In this document: positions 34,516 to 46,200 of the stretch, piece after piece | How positions within the stretch are numbered: position 1 is the stretch's first letter | How the letters are laid out: the number at the start of each line of letters is the position of its first letter | Program-made: the position numbers and the translations under genes | Assembly: GCA_030737835.1 (NCBI GenBank) | Contig: CM060849.1 | Location: 24,188,855 to 24,252,854, forward strand | Length of the DNA stretch: 64,000 nucleotides | Reading direction: 5' to 3' | DNA from: Acorus gramineus | Taxonomy: Eukaryota > Streptophyta > Magnoliopsida > Acorales > Acoraceae | The notes under the pieces: generated by a model | Told to the model about the DNA's origin: nothing | The model's input: only the letters and a program-made list of their open reading frames with translations | Databases searched by the model: none

Positions 34516-37500
34516 ATGGGTCTCCTTTCAAACAGGTTTCATTTCCTTTTATTCCATTCAAAATCCGATCTTTTTTAATGGGTTCTGTGTAATGGGTGCT
34601 TAAAAGCAGGGGATTCCATTCAAAATTCTGATTTTTTTAAATTGGGTTCTGATTAAAATTGGGGTTTTTTTTTGGATGTTAGGATTGATAAGGGGAGCTT
34701 GACAGCAGGGGATCACATATACTCGTGGAGGGTCGGCTATGTTTACGCCCATCATGGTTTGGTTTCAATACTTTTCTTGAATTCTCACTCTTTCGTGGTT
34801 TGTTGTTTTGATTTTTTTTTTTTTGTGGGGGGGGGGGGGGGTGTGTTTGGTCTGTACTTGAAATCTGGATGTGTGGGAAGTTGTTTTGTTGATTTATATG
34901 TCTGGGTTTTTTTTGTGGATTTGAATTTCTGTGGGTCTGGAACCCCTTCGTGTGCGGAAGCAGTAATCTTCACTGTCATGTGGCTTAGGGAGATCAAGGT
35001 TGTTGATGAAGCGACGCCTTTATGGTTAGATCTCAACACCTGTAAAACAATAGAGATAACAAAATCATACAAGAGAACACTCAGATTAAGTGGTTAGGCA
35101 AAATTTGCTTACATCCACAAAGGAGTTCAAGAAACAATTCACTATATCAAGGATTTGGATTACAAAATCTCTCGACCTCTCTTTCACCGCTCCTTACTCA
35201 AAGAAATAACCCTGTACGCGGTTGCCTCTCACAGAAAATTAAGATCTCTTTTAACCATAACAAGGAAGAGATTATATAAATAGGGTAAAAATGAGGGAAC
35301 ACTACGGAATTATTGGTTCAACCCTAGGTTTTTATGAACATGTGTCATGCTAGAATGCAAGGCATCTCAAATTAATGGTGCACTAGGTTAGGCAATGATG
35401 GGAAGGAATGAAGGCATCTATTAACGATCTAGATTATCCCTAGATTATCCCGAACGTAGTACATTGAGATTTGTAAGGGAGTTGAACCACAAAGGGAATC
35501 CATGCAAGATACACTATCAAAAATAACCTTTGAAGAAGGACAACGATGCATCTCAAAATTCCATTTTCAGTATAGCTTCACCTTTACCCATTGATTGAAC
35601 TTGCAAATAGTGAAGGAAGCTAATTTTTTTCATGGAGAGACATTTTTTCCTCACCAAACTCCCTCAAATCCAAAATAGAGAGATGTGAGCTGTATTAGGC
35701 TCCCCACCTGTCAAACGACCTCATTTTTTTATATAATTCATTGTGGAGTTTACAGATAATATTTCTTTTGGTGTTTGCACCCCCATGCCATGATCATTTT
35801 CTTGGGTAAATGGATCATGAACAATTGTTGTAGGTTGTGTAGTTTTGTTCATCTTGATCACTTCTCTACGTACAATAGGAGAGGTCTAGGTCTAGTGTTT
35901 GCAGGTTTCAAAGCCTTCCCAAAGAAGCACCTTCACTTTTGTTTCCCTGAACCCTGATCCCTTAAGTTGAACAAATTACCCACAGACTCCTAACAATTTA
36001 AAAATAATGCTTCTGTTTTCAAAAGTGACAAACAAAAACATCAGTTGCAAGCACCAAAAAGGAACGAAGGTGTGACACTTTATCGAGGCCTTCCTCAATA
36101 GTATTATCATCTTTAATGACAATGGAGCATCGGTAGTTGTTGTGCTTCAAGCTCATGCAATAGCTTTGCTTCCTATATATAGATATACCTAGCTTTCGTG
36201 CTACATCATGCATACATGCTTTCTCAGCTTTCCCCCCACCGCAGCCTCAAGAGTTGTTGAATCAAGGAATAGAGCAGAAAAGGACGTCATTGCTGTTGTT
36301 TAATCTGAATTCTGAAGTTTGCATCTGTGGACGATTTTCTTATGGCACCCTCTGTTGTATACTTTTATCTTTTTTTTTTCTTCCACAAATCCTTCACCAC
36401 CTATAACCTAATATTCCTCTTCTCGTAACCGTCAGGGAAAGCATTGCAAATTTGAAATACATGAAACGATTCTTCAAATAATGTGTTAGATCATGAAAAC
36501 GAAGCATCAAAATATTTGATATCCTTTGCAGTTATTGGTTGTTTTGAGCATCCAAGGAGGCCGTCAGAAACGGTGAGTCACTGAAAGTTTTGGATATAAG
36601 AAACCACATAAAGTCCATGATTACGACTTGTGAGTGGTATCTCATCACATCTATCAATAGTACCTATTGCTGAATCCTTCTACTTGGGATGAGAAATGCC
36701 CTCATCTTGAAATGCAGTTTTACAAATAGTTCCCATGCTTTTTTAAAAAAACATGACCTCTACATGTTATGAAGAGGTTATTTCACGATTTTGAGTGGGA
36801 AACATTATTCTACCTTTACATTTATTGTCCTGGAAACGCAAAGGGAATATCAGCCCATGCACACACATTCCACACATTGTCGAGGACAACAAGGCACCTT
36901 TTATTGTGCAAATAGTGTTGAAGCGTCTTAGAGAACCTCCTTGAGTTTTTTTTTTTTCCCCTTCCACTAGCTGATCGAAACTTTTTTTACTATTCGTCCC
37001 ATCTAAATCAGCATCTTCTCTGGGAAACAGAGCACTGTTGAAGCTTGTTCCTTCCCTGAATCCTCTGCATTGAACAACGTAGGTGTTCTAAAATAGTCAC
37101 GCAATGATAAGGGACAACAACCAATACCACACCTAGCTTTAATATTCTTTAGTAGGTGTAAGATCTCAACAAGAAAACCAGTTATTCCCCTCCCACAACA
37201 TAAGTGAATTGATTAATGATGTCTTCAATTTCACATACTGCTTCCCTCAATTGCTGCACACAAGTGGCATCAGGTCCTTCACCCGCAATCACTTGATCGG
37301 CTTTAAATAGCTCTTGATCTCTCCCTTGTCTGTCTTCCCCACTGTCAACAGGGATACTTTCTCTGATGAAAGTGACCAAACGGACTTCCCACGGAGGCAG
37401 AGTTAATCTTGAGAATCAAGAAGCCCACAACCGCCTTTAATATGTCTTTGCCTGTCAACATGAACCATGCTCTACAGATCGATGAGTAGAGTTGCAATAA

Positions 37501-38593
37501 AAAGACTTCCCATTCCAAATGGCGTCAAGTCATTGGTTTTTTTTTTATGTAGGCTTCTGCTTTTGAGTTTTTGAAAAAAATTTAATATGTGAGTTCTGCT
37601 CTATGGATTCTATGAATCATGTTTTACAGTTTTGTTACCTTCATGAAAAAGTCAATAGAACCTTTACACTTTGGGGCATTGATACAGTTAGACACCTCTG
37701 CAGTCATTCCTGCTGATGTAACAGCACTTAATGCAGAAAATGAAAAATCAGTGATATAGTATTTACTCTATTTTGTCAATATATACTTTATTTCAAAAAA
37801 CGTAAAAATGCATGCATTCAATTGATCAAGTATGAACTTCATTTTTTTAAAAGTATGTACTTGAGCAGACAATTATATTCAAAACGGGTTTCAGTCCGCT
37901 AATGACTGTTAATTAACATTTTTTAACACAGGCATATATGTGGGAGACGACAAGGTCATCCACTTCACCCGAGGCCAAGGCCAAGAAGTCGGAACTGGCA
38001 CCTTCCTTGACGCCCTCCTCTTAAGCTCTGCCCATAGGCGCTCCCAGCTAGAATGCCCGATCTGCGCCCAGCAAACCAATGAACCCCATGGCGTGGTCTC
38101 CTCCTGCCTCGACTGCTTCCTCGCCGGAGGCGTCCTCTACCGCTTCGAATACAAGGTCAGCCCCACCCTCTTCATCGCCAAGGCCCGCGGAGGCACGTGC
38201 ACCCTCGCGGGCTCTGACCCAAACAATGTGGCAGTCCACCGGGCCATGTATCTCCTCAACAAGGGCGGCTTTGGGTGCTACAATGTCTTCAGCAAGAATT
38301 GCGAGGACTTCGCGATATATTGCAAGACGGGCCGGCTCGTGGTGGACCATGGGCCGGTTGGGCAGAGCGGGCAGGCGGTGTCTATTATCGGGGGGCCACT
38401 CGCGGCTGTCCTGTCGACGCCATTGCGACTTGTGACAACGAATGTGTATGGGATGACCGTGACGGCGGTCGGGGTGTACTGTGCGAGTCGATATATGGCG
38501 GATATTAGCAACCGGGGCGATGTGAGGAAGATCGAAGTGGAGGAGCTGACGGCGAGGCTTTCGGTGGTGGTGCCGCCGGTTGTTCCAAGTTAG
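34516..38593 (+). CDS. LRAT/NC-domain protein (LEAD-SENSITIVE1-like)
   Basis: Small thiol-hydrolase/acyltransferase-fold protein of the plant NC-domain (LRAT) family. Exons 34516-34535, 34683-34756 and 37932-38593 join to 251 codons; codon 7 and codon 32 are split by introns. The NlpC/P60-LRAT core is present: GDHIYSWR (16-23), HHGIYVGDDKVIHF with the candidate catalytic His31 and His42, and NCEDFAIYC with Cys155. A hydrophobic stretch near the C-terminus (TTNVYGMTVTAVGVYCAS) could associate with membrane. Plant members are little characterised; one is linked to lead tolerance, and this gene's substrate is unknown. Intron 2 is 3175 bp and holds an LTR-like fragment and an antisense NLR relic. 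Exon 1 codes only MGLLSN plus two bases, and is duplicated upstream at 34402. All three putative catalytic residues are intact. Confidence 0.9.
34827..34841 (+). repeat. G15 tract in LRAT-gene intron 2
   Basis: A run of 15 G lies about 70 bp into intron 2. It is one of six G or C homopolymers of at least 14 bases in the window, and could form a G-quadruplex. Confidence 0.9.
35000..35600. mobile_element. LTR-retrotransposon-like fragment in LRAT-gene intron 2
   Basis: The stretch containing gtggttaggcaaaatttgct, acatccacaaaggag and tcactatatcaaggattt resembles a phrase seen in many plant LTR-type repeats (gtggttcggcaatttgcc, then acatccac). No bounded ends or target duplication were found, so it is a decayed piece. 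Confidence 0.35.
36019..37390 (-). pseudogene. NLR (CC-NBS-LRR, RPM1-like) resistance-gene relic, antisense in an intron
   Basis: Reading the minus strand, NLR landmarks appear in the correct order with frameshifts and stops between them. An Rx-type coiled-coil piece at 37182-37379 contains VTFIRES and QLREAVCEIEDIINQF. The kinase-2 motif LVVLDNVWNVCAWADIPF lies near 36840-36900, and an RNBS-B-like GRIMFPTQNREI near 36770-36820. An ARC2-like stretch FHDLTHYLKNRFMYF lies near 36440-36500, the MHD-type motif CMHDVARKLGISI at 36170-36216, and the LRR lead-in KVSHLRSFLVLATDVF near 36030-36080. The P-loop region (about 37000-37180) is not recognisable. It cannot code a protein. It lies wholly inside LRAT-gene intron 2. 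Confidence 0.8.
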
Positions 38594-38935
38594 TAAGGAG
38601 AGATTGCCATGGAAATTTATGTCGTGATGTGTGTTTTAATGTTTTTTTTTTTTTTTTTAACTAAATGGTAGACCTTATCAACTATGTGTGTTTTAATGGG
38701 AAATTGTGATGTGTGTTTAATTGGAAATTATGTTGTGACGATTGTATTGTAAATAAGGTAATGATCGCATCAATTGGATTATCTGCGGAAGTGGAACTGT
38801 TTTGCTTGCCTTTTAATTTACTGAAAACTTGTGTATGGAAGGTTTGTTGGTAAGCCGGTCAATTATGGGGGGAGAATTTAATTTCATCGTTTGGATTCAT
38901 GTTCAGATGGATTTTATAATTCAGAAATGATGTTG
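38594..38935. other. LRAT-gene 3' flank
   Basis: Probable 3' UTR and spacer, with a T-rich run at 38641-38659. No other feature. Confidence 0.4.
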
Positions 38936-39649
38936 GTGTTTGGTCGTTCCCACCAATCTAGGTCGATCGAACTTGGTCGTCATTTCAGGTTTTGGACGAC
39001 CGAACTTGATCGTCATTTCAGGTTTTGAGCGACCGAACTTGGTCACCATTTTAGATTTTGAGCGACCAAAATTGATCGAACAGGATCAAGAACTATATCT
39101 ACCTTTCTTTGTAAACAAATTAATTTTTAGGTTAATCCATCATATTCTATATTTATTTTTTTATTCAAACAACAGCTAAGGGACTGAAAAAAAATGTAAG
39201 TATGTATACTTTCAATTAATTCAATTTTTTATAGAAAATATCTTATTAGACAAATACATATCATTTTTAAAATTCGTTTAAATTTGTGGTTAAGTGGATT
39301 CTTTGTTTAAAAAAAAAAACTACCAGTTGATCCAAACACATTTTATATTTAGCTTTTGAAAATTTGTCCTTCACTTATGTAAAAAAATTATTTCTATGTT
39401 TTACATTTAAGAATAATGATTGATTCTCCCTATATTACAACTCAAACTTAGTGGTATGAAGGATCCAAGGAGGATACACGTCATGGGTTTAGATTTCTAA
39501 GAGAAAAATTATAAATTTTATCACAAACTCTGTTCGACCAAATTTGATCGCCCAAAACCTGAAATGACGATCAAGTTAGGTCGCCCAAAACTTAAAGTGA
39601 CGACCAAGCCTGATCGAACTAGTTGGACTGGTGGGAACAGAAAAAACAC
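38936..39649. mobile_element. foldback element with 33-bp tandem repeats in its arms
   Basis: The left end (gtgtttggtcgttcccacca) and the right end (ggtgggaacagaaaaaacac) are inverted. The left arm holds three 33-bp units at 38964-38996, 38997-39029 and 39030-39062 (core gaacttggtcgtcatttcag) plus a partial fourth. The right arm (39530-39620) carries inverted copies of the same unit. The unit is rich in GATCGAAC and CGACC motifs, as expected of subterminal transposase-binding repeats. No target duplication was recognised. The open frame across the arm is repeat-derived. Confidence 0.6.
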
Positions 39650-39809
39650 TATTTTTTTTTTTTCAATTGGCGGGTTAAGGAAAATAATTGGTAGGGATAG
39701 ATGCACCCCCTTATTAATTTTTTTTAAAAAAATGAAATGGTAGACTAGCTACTCCTTTGTAATAGAAAAAAGAGTACAAGCCCTTAGATCAAAGTGAAAA
39801 AAAAAAGGC

Positions 39810-40085
39810 CTAACAAAGGAGGGGAAAGGGTGAGGAGGTATAATCTACTGTAACCGAAGACGCCCCAATGCAAAAGCATCCCCAAGTTGCTATTAACCCC
39901 TTAGATCTTTCCCAAATACCATCGGCAGAGACTACCGAACCCCGAAATATTGCATCATTACGGCTCAACCAAATTACCCACAGACAAGCTGGAAACAGCA
40001 AACGCAGATTATTGAACCCTTCCTTTGTTATTGTAACTGCAACTGACCATACAAATGGGAGGGACATGAACAACAATGTTTTCAC
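39810..40085 (-). pseudogene. LINE 3' fragment (post-RT tail)
   Basis: A minus-strand frame reads LLFPACLWVIWLSRNDAIF followed by RGSVVSADGIWERSKGL, the region after the zf-RVT domain of plant LINE polyproteins. No upstream reverse transcriptase is present. It lies between the convergent LRAT-type and NSA2 genes, just downstream of the NSA2 3' end. Confidence 0.65.
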
Positions 40086-40270
40086 GCATGTATGGATATA
40101 ATCACATTATAACCATATCCATCCTGGTTAATAAAACATGAGTTCTGTGGTACAAAAGCCACAAATATTTTAACAAAAAAAAAAGTTCATCAAATACATC
40201 CAATCTAACAAAACATCTCATCAAAACTGTTTCACTTTCATGATCTTTCCGGACAACGTCTACACAAAAT

Positions 40271-43200
40271 CTAAACCAGAAGGACAGCGTTGATGCAACC
40301 GTCGTTCTCTGGATTGTTCGTAACTTGTGCATACTTGCCTGAAATAAGCAACATAAGAAGACCAATATAACATTAAGATCACGAAAGGTAGATTAGCCTA
40401 ATTAAAAGGAAAATGAAAGCGAGTATGCCTACCCCACACCACCTTCCCAGCTGGCGTAACCAGACCGAGTTCACTCACATTCACCTAAGATTTTCCAAAT
40501 CAAATGAGGAACATGAAGCTTGCAATGAACAAACATGATATCAATAGTTGAACGAGGATATTGACTTGGACTTTACCTCGATAATCGTTCCTTTGGTTAT
40601 AACGCCCAGAGAAGTGTAGGTTGTACCGTTAGGGTTCCTCTTAACTCCAATAATTTCAAGGTTGAATGTGCATTTAAGCTCCGGGTGGGTTACGTGAGCT
40701 TTGGTGAATCGCAAGCCTGTGGGACGAATGAATCGTTCATATTTCGGAGGTTTCCTGGTAAACCCTTGACCGACGAATGTGACCTTGGTGACCATCCTTT
40801 TCCATTGTTTGGCTGAGCAACAAAAGAGAAACAATCAGAAACTGAAGGTGTCTATAGGATGGAATACAAATGTAGGCCTATGTACGATGTAACATAGAAC
40901 TGGCATTGGAGTAATGGGAGTAGGACTATTTACGATTAATATTTATTTTTGAAAGAAAACATGGACAATATCAAACTCATATTTGATTTACAACAACAAA
41001 TCAGACAAGACATAAGCAAGTATCCAATTAGACAACTTAACAAAAGCTGCATGAAATCACTACTTTGATACTTCATGGAAAAATACTCATTCGCCAGATA
41101 GGCAGCTAGCTTGTTCGAGAATTGAATGATGGAATATCAAGTTCATGCTGAAATAATTTGCATTAACAGCTATGGTGAGAGATAAAGCACAAAGTACAAT
41201 ATCGGCATTTCCAATCATCAGTTGAATCCCAGAAAAGGCTCAATATCATCAAGAGAGCAGCTGCCGCTCTTCTCGTCCAACAATCTATCTATGGGGATGG
41301 AAAAAAAGTTATGCCTGCTAATCTTTCCAATGGATCTTATTCTAGTTTCCTTTTACTGAATTGTTTTTCTATGACATGACTGCTACTGTTTGAGGCTTTC
41401 TAATCAATGCTTCTGTTTGAAAGACAATTACATTTTACATTTATTGGGCCTAGTATTTAGTAATCTCTCGCAATGTTGCTATCCTACACGTGGAATTTAA
41501 GCTCTATTAACTGGAATCATGTCAGAAATCATGCACAGGATTCCAACAAAATAGGTATTTCTTGGTAACACAAAACACCATCAAGTTCATCAACATCGTA
41601 ATATGAGATGCATCATGCTTATATTAGATATATCAAATCACTCAGTAGTTTATTTAAGAACCAAAAACCACATACATAAATCTACAACCTCCTCAACAGC
41701 ACAAAATTAAAATTAAACCAAAAAAAAAAACTTTAAAATTTGCTGATAATGTTCAACTCAACAAGAACCATCAGTGTACAAGTAAATTCCCTTGAAACCT
41801 CATTAATGAAAACATGATACAGAAATGAAGCAAAAGGATAAGCGTAAAGGATTTCTAAAAGGAACAACCACTAATAAAATCAAATTCCCATCATGTGGAG
41901 ATTCATGATCAAGTTGAGAATTATGTTGAACCTCAGAATAAAAATAAAAGAATGCCATTCTAGATCTATGAGGCAAATATAGAACCGTAGTACAGATGCT
42001 CATTAATCCTTCAGAGTGTTCACGAATTCAATACCATGAAGCTCAAACAAAAAGCACTAACAAAAAATTTAGAGCGGAGTAAAAGCATTCCTTTACACTT
42101 TAAAAGGATGAAGGTAAACACAAAACTACAAAACACTTACTTTTCCTTTTACCAGACTTGATTACACGAAACATCTCCTCTTCAGCCACCGGTCTCACCT
42201 GTATAAATAAGATATTTTTGAATTAGAAATCTTAACCAAGTACCTAACTTAAAACTATTCTTCGATGATCTAAAACTCAAGCAAGTGTGCAAGTCTACAA
42301 AAGTGACCAAAAAGGGATCAGGCCTTTGATATTTACCTTGGGTAAGGGAACTTCCCATTTACCAGCCTTTTCCTTCCTCTTTTGTTTGATAGTGTTGCTA
42401 AGTACCTGCATGGAAAGCATGACAATTTAGTGGATCAATCCATTATACTGGAACTACGCTTCATAACAGACATTGGAAAACCACCAATCCATGGAGTAAA
42501 ATGACCAAAATACAATGGCCAGAAAATTAATTCATGTACATAGACGGTCTAGAAAAAATTGGAGAAAGACAGCTGCTACTTCAACCCCTATTCAACTACC
42601 TTTGCACGAGTAGTGGTATCACGATCCAAAAGATATGCAGGAATGGCACCATCGTGAACCTTATCATCCACCTTGCGCCTAGTTGATGATTCCTCATGCA
42701 TGGCAATCCTGCCAAGGGGGGGAAAAAAGAGATTAATAATGTGAATATATCTGGTTCAGTCAGGCAAGGTTGGCATGCATTTGATACAAATCATTTATGG
42801 GAAGGGAAAAAAAGGAAAAAAAAGAAAAAGAAATGCAATCTAAATCAGATGATAGTTTCCAATTCCATAATGCATTGTTTTTTTAGATCATCCAGTTGTA
42901 TTGATAGATGAAGTTAAATCCACTGTTTTATGTGGAACTATAATGTTTCTTGGGTGACGACTGACGAGGAGTCCCAACCCAATATTAGGTGGGAAAACCC
43001 TAGATGCATAGAATCATGCACAAACCTTATGCCCGAGGGAATCAGGACCTATGTGGAGCAAATCCATGGCTCCAGCCAAAGAGCCAACCCCACATGGGTT
43101 TTAAAATACATTACTTTTTGACAAAATGAAAAGTATAAACATTTCACCAAAGCGTAATACAAACACAGATTTACATATAGGGGCATATTCTATTGTTTTC

Positions 43201-44549
43201 AATTTTTCAGTACCACCTCAGACTCAAATGAGCCAATGTTCGTCTGTCTCCACCAAGAAAGCACAATCGACTTTTCTGGAGGTTGATTTTCTTAATGTCT
43301 AAATGTATGTATCATCCCACTTTAAAATTTAAAATTGGATTTTTTTGAGAAAAAGTTCTATATCCGTCACGATTTTAATAGTTTTCTTATGTTAATATTA
43401 ACTTTTATTCTACTTCAGATATTATTTGTCATATACTACACAAAATGCTTTACCTAGGCATTATTGACTCCTACTCCATGACTCCATATATGCTCTTGTT
43501 GGGTCCAAATTTCACATTATCACATCTAACTCAACATGTAATAGTAATAGAAGTCTGAAGTGCATTGGAGGAAGCCCAAAGTCCAACTGAGAAATTCCAT
43601 TAACCACACATCCTTTATCATGCAGCTCATGCACACCCTATATATGCATGTAGATCTTGCTTTTTTCCAACCCCACATAAAAATATAAAAAATAACATAA
43701 ATGGGACCATAAAATGCAAACAAATTGCAGAATGAAGAAAAATAATAAAATTATAGAAGTACAATGTTAGTAAAACTATATATATATATATATCAAAAAA
43801 GCAAAGCAGCTGCATTACTAGAACAGAGAACAATGAGCAACACTGCAATTTAGCTGAACTAAAATAAAATAAGATGGAAAAATTATAGAAGTACAATGTT
43901 AGTAAATCAAAGCAGCTATATTACTAGAACCCAAACCAATGAGCAACACTGCAATGTAGCTGAACTAAAATCAAATAAGATCCAAAAAATCTCGAAAACC
44001 CTTATCGAATCAGACTGTCATCAGCTTCAATCACTCATTCACGCAATCACAAATATAAAGACCCAAACTTTATAACTAAACTCGCAAAATCACAATCTCT
44101 GACATTAAAAACCAACATCCAGAAGAATAGAATCTTACGTTTTCTTCATGAGGACCTTCTCCGAGTATCTCTTCTTCGCCAACATCTTCCCTTTGATACC
44201 CAACACCTGCTCAAAGTGTTTCCTTTTAATTGGTGCCCAAAGGGAATTCAAGATCCAGAAACCATAATATAACCCTAAAAATAGATCAAATCGGACACAA
44301 AAAAAAACTAAAAATGAAAGAACGAACGGAGTTCTAACGGACCTTCTGAGCCATGGCGGACCGCTTGTGGACTTCTCGAGCCTCCTTCTTTCGCTTCCGC
44401 TCGAAGTGGTCGAGGCGGTAGCCATGGCGCTTCTGGTGAAGCTCGATGTAGTCTCCTTGCGGCTTCAATGATGCGAATCAAATAGAGATTGTCAGAAACC
44501 ATGAGTGAACGCGAGAGAGAGAGAGAGATTGAGTGAGTGTACTAACCAT
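40271..44549 (-). CDS. NSA2: ribosome biogenesis protein NSA2 homologue
   Basis: Nucleolar S8e-family protein needed for 60S pre-ribosome maturation (27S rRNA processing in yeast). Nine minus-strand exons: 44549-44547, 44462-44343, 44206-44139, 42708-42600, 42405-42337, 42198-42141, 40812-40577, 40484-40433 and 40338-40271. They join to exactly 260 codons, the usual length. The protein begins [15 protein letters not shown] and includes the basic stretch [47 protein letters not shown], the S8e-like [20 protein letters not shown], and ends [11 protein letters not shown]. Conservation is very high throughout and nothing is broken. Exon 1 contributes only the ATG. Introns are retained at conserved-looking phases. 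Two telo-box motifs lie just upstream. Expected expression: dividing tissues, all cells. Confidence 0.97.
43733..43985. repeat. direct duplication inside NSA2 intron 3
   Basis: About 120 bp occurs twice head to tail: both copies contain attatagaagtacaatgtta, attactagaac, caatgagcaacactgcaat and tagctgaactaaaat. The first copy also carries a (TA) run near 43780. Confidence 0.7.
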
Positions 44550-44571
44550 GGCGGACGAAGCAGATCTTCAG

Positions 44572-44601
44572 AAACCCTAATTTTAGTCACTGCTAGGGTT
44601 T
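44572..44601 (-). promoter_or_regulatory. paired telo-box motifs in NSA2 promoter/leader
   Basis: AAACCCTAA at 44572-44580 and its inverse form CTAGGGTTT at 44593-44601 lie 23-52 bp upstream of the ATG. Telo-box motifs near the transcription start are typical of plant ribosomal-protein and ribosome-biogenesis genes and tie expression to growth. Confidence 0.65.
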
Positions 44602-44639
44602 TGGAGATCAGAAGAAGAGAGGGTTTTCTGGGGCACTCA

Positions 44640-45320
44640 CCGGTGAAAATAAACTTATTCAGTTTTTTATTCTTTTTTCAAGGCCCTAGAGGTTTTTATA
44701 TTAATATTATTACATACCGTAAGGCTTTGAAAAAAGAATAAATTTTTAAAATAAATTAGTTTAATTTATAAGGATTAAAAAATTACTATTTTTATCTATA
44801 TTTACATATGATAATATTTTTTATTATCTTTATTTCTTATTTTTTATGTTCTGATTCTCAATCTTATATTTGAATCAAATATGGGATGATTTTAAATTTT
44901 TTTTTAAAATATCAGATCTACCCTTCCTGTTAATGGATCATTAATATTGTTTGGTGGAACACATTCTTTTCTTTTCTTTTTTGTTGGGAATGATAGTCAT
45001 AAATGTTATCTCAATTTTACAAGATTGAGATAAAAAATTATGATAAAGTCTATTCCACCTTTTATCCAGAACAAACTATCTCTATTTTTTATCTCAAAAT
45101 GTGGACAATTGTCCATGTTTTATCTCTTTTTTTTTATATGGGATAACAAGTAATTTAATCTAATTTTTTCCTTATCCCAACCACTTATCCCTATGTCAAA
45201 CTATGCCTAAATTTGTAATACTTATACAAGGCAGAGCATCATTATAGACTTGTACTACTACCTCAATTACACAAGCCTAAAACGACTTAAAACAAGAAAA
45301 TATAATCCATTGGATCTGTG
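44640..45320. other. intergenic, AT-rich
   Basis: Upstream flank of NSA2, then AT-rich DNA with variants of tatctc and ttttatc. No gene. Confidence 0.4.
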
Positions 45321-45800
45321 GATTCTGCCACTTCAGACAGTGAGCTGAAGACTTGAATCTTCTAGCATAGCGGGCTAGTTTTTCTGGAACTGAGTGGCGT
45401 TGCACCTTAAAAAACTCCACACTCTCTCTACTGTATTTAAAGAGACTTAAATTTCTGAAATAATCTCATATAGTTGAGGAGAATCGAGCGTAGACCCTTT
45501 AAGTAACTAGATGAGATTCTGTGCGTCAGAACATACCCGGATTTTCTTTAGCCCCAGTTGACATGTCGCAGTGATGTCAAGCCTAATAACTTGCGCCTCA
45601 ACTGGAAGGGGAAAAGCCTACAGCCAAAAAACATAACCTGCTGGCAGAAACTTGACTGGATCAATATGTAAAATACTAAAATAGCATACGCAGCACCCGT
45701 TGCCTTAAAAGTAAGGTCCGTGCTACCATCTGTAATGATATTAACTCCTCTAAAAGTTCTATCAAAACATCTGGATCCAAGATGGGATTAGAAGCCTTTA
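45320..45800 (-). pseudogene. LINE RNase H domain relic
   Basis: Minus-strand translation, interrupted by several stops, gives ITDGSTDLTFKATGAAYAIL, then FLPAGYVFW, PLPVEAQVI, LGLKKIRVCSDAQ and, further on, FLRCNATQFQKN. This is the order of the RNase H (RVT_3) domain in plant LINEs, including the first catalytic Asp (TDGS) and the later SDAQ. It is clearly dead. Confidence 0.65.
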
Positions 45801-45828
45801 ATATAAGACAAACCAATATATGATACAA

Positions 45829-46200
45829 TCCCTAGTGGTTATAGCACAACGGTTCAAGGTTTAGCGGTGTTACAGATAGATCCTGGGTTCGAGTCTTAGC
45901 GCTGACTTACCCACCATTTTGTTAACCATTATTTGAAAGAATTTTCTGTGGGACCGAGACAAACAAACGGAGGTAGCATTCATAACTTGATCATAAAGTC
46001 TCCAACAATCTGCTGTTGTTGGGGATGATGCAAGAGTTAAAGATGAATTGTTTGTCTCCGATTCATGTAGTATCCATTGACATTCCGATCGAGTCAAGAA
46101 ATACTCTCGTAGGGAGCTTGTTCCACAGGAGCCTGCCATAAGAAGATTTTTAGTCGAGGCAATAAGGGAGTCTCCATATTGTTTTCCCAAGACCAATTTT
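45829..46200 (+). mobile_element. candidate tRNA-derived SINE
   Basis: An RNA polymerase III-like A box (tagtggttatagcacaacgg, from 45834) is followed about 45 bp later by a near-perfect B box (ggttcgagtct, 45886-45896). tRNA resemblance is weak elsewhere, as in SINEs. Downstream sequence (gctgacttacccaccatttt and on) is non-coding. The right end and target duplication are not defined. It lies beside the LINE RNase H relic. Confidence 0.45.

Noticed and set aside
36019..36213. Short intact NLR gene
   Set aside because: Only a fragment of an MHD-to-LRR region; neighbouring NLR pieces are in other frames with stops.
38940..39179. 79-codon frame with repeated GRPNL-type units
   Set aside because: Product of the 33-bp tandem units in a foldback element.
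45829..45900. Functional tRNA gene
   Set aside because: A and B boxes are present but no cloverleaf can be drawn; SINE is the better reading.
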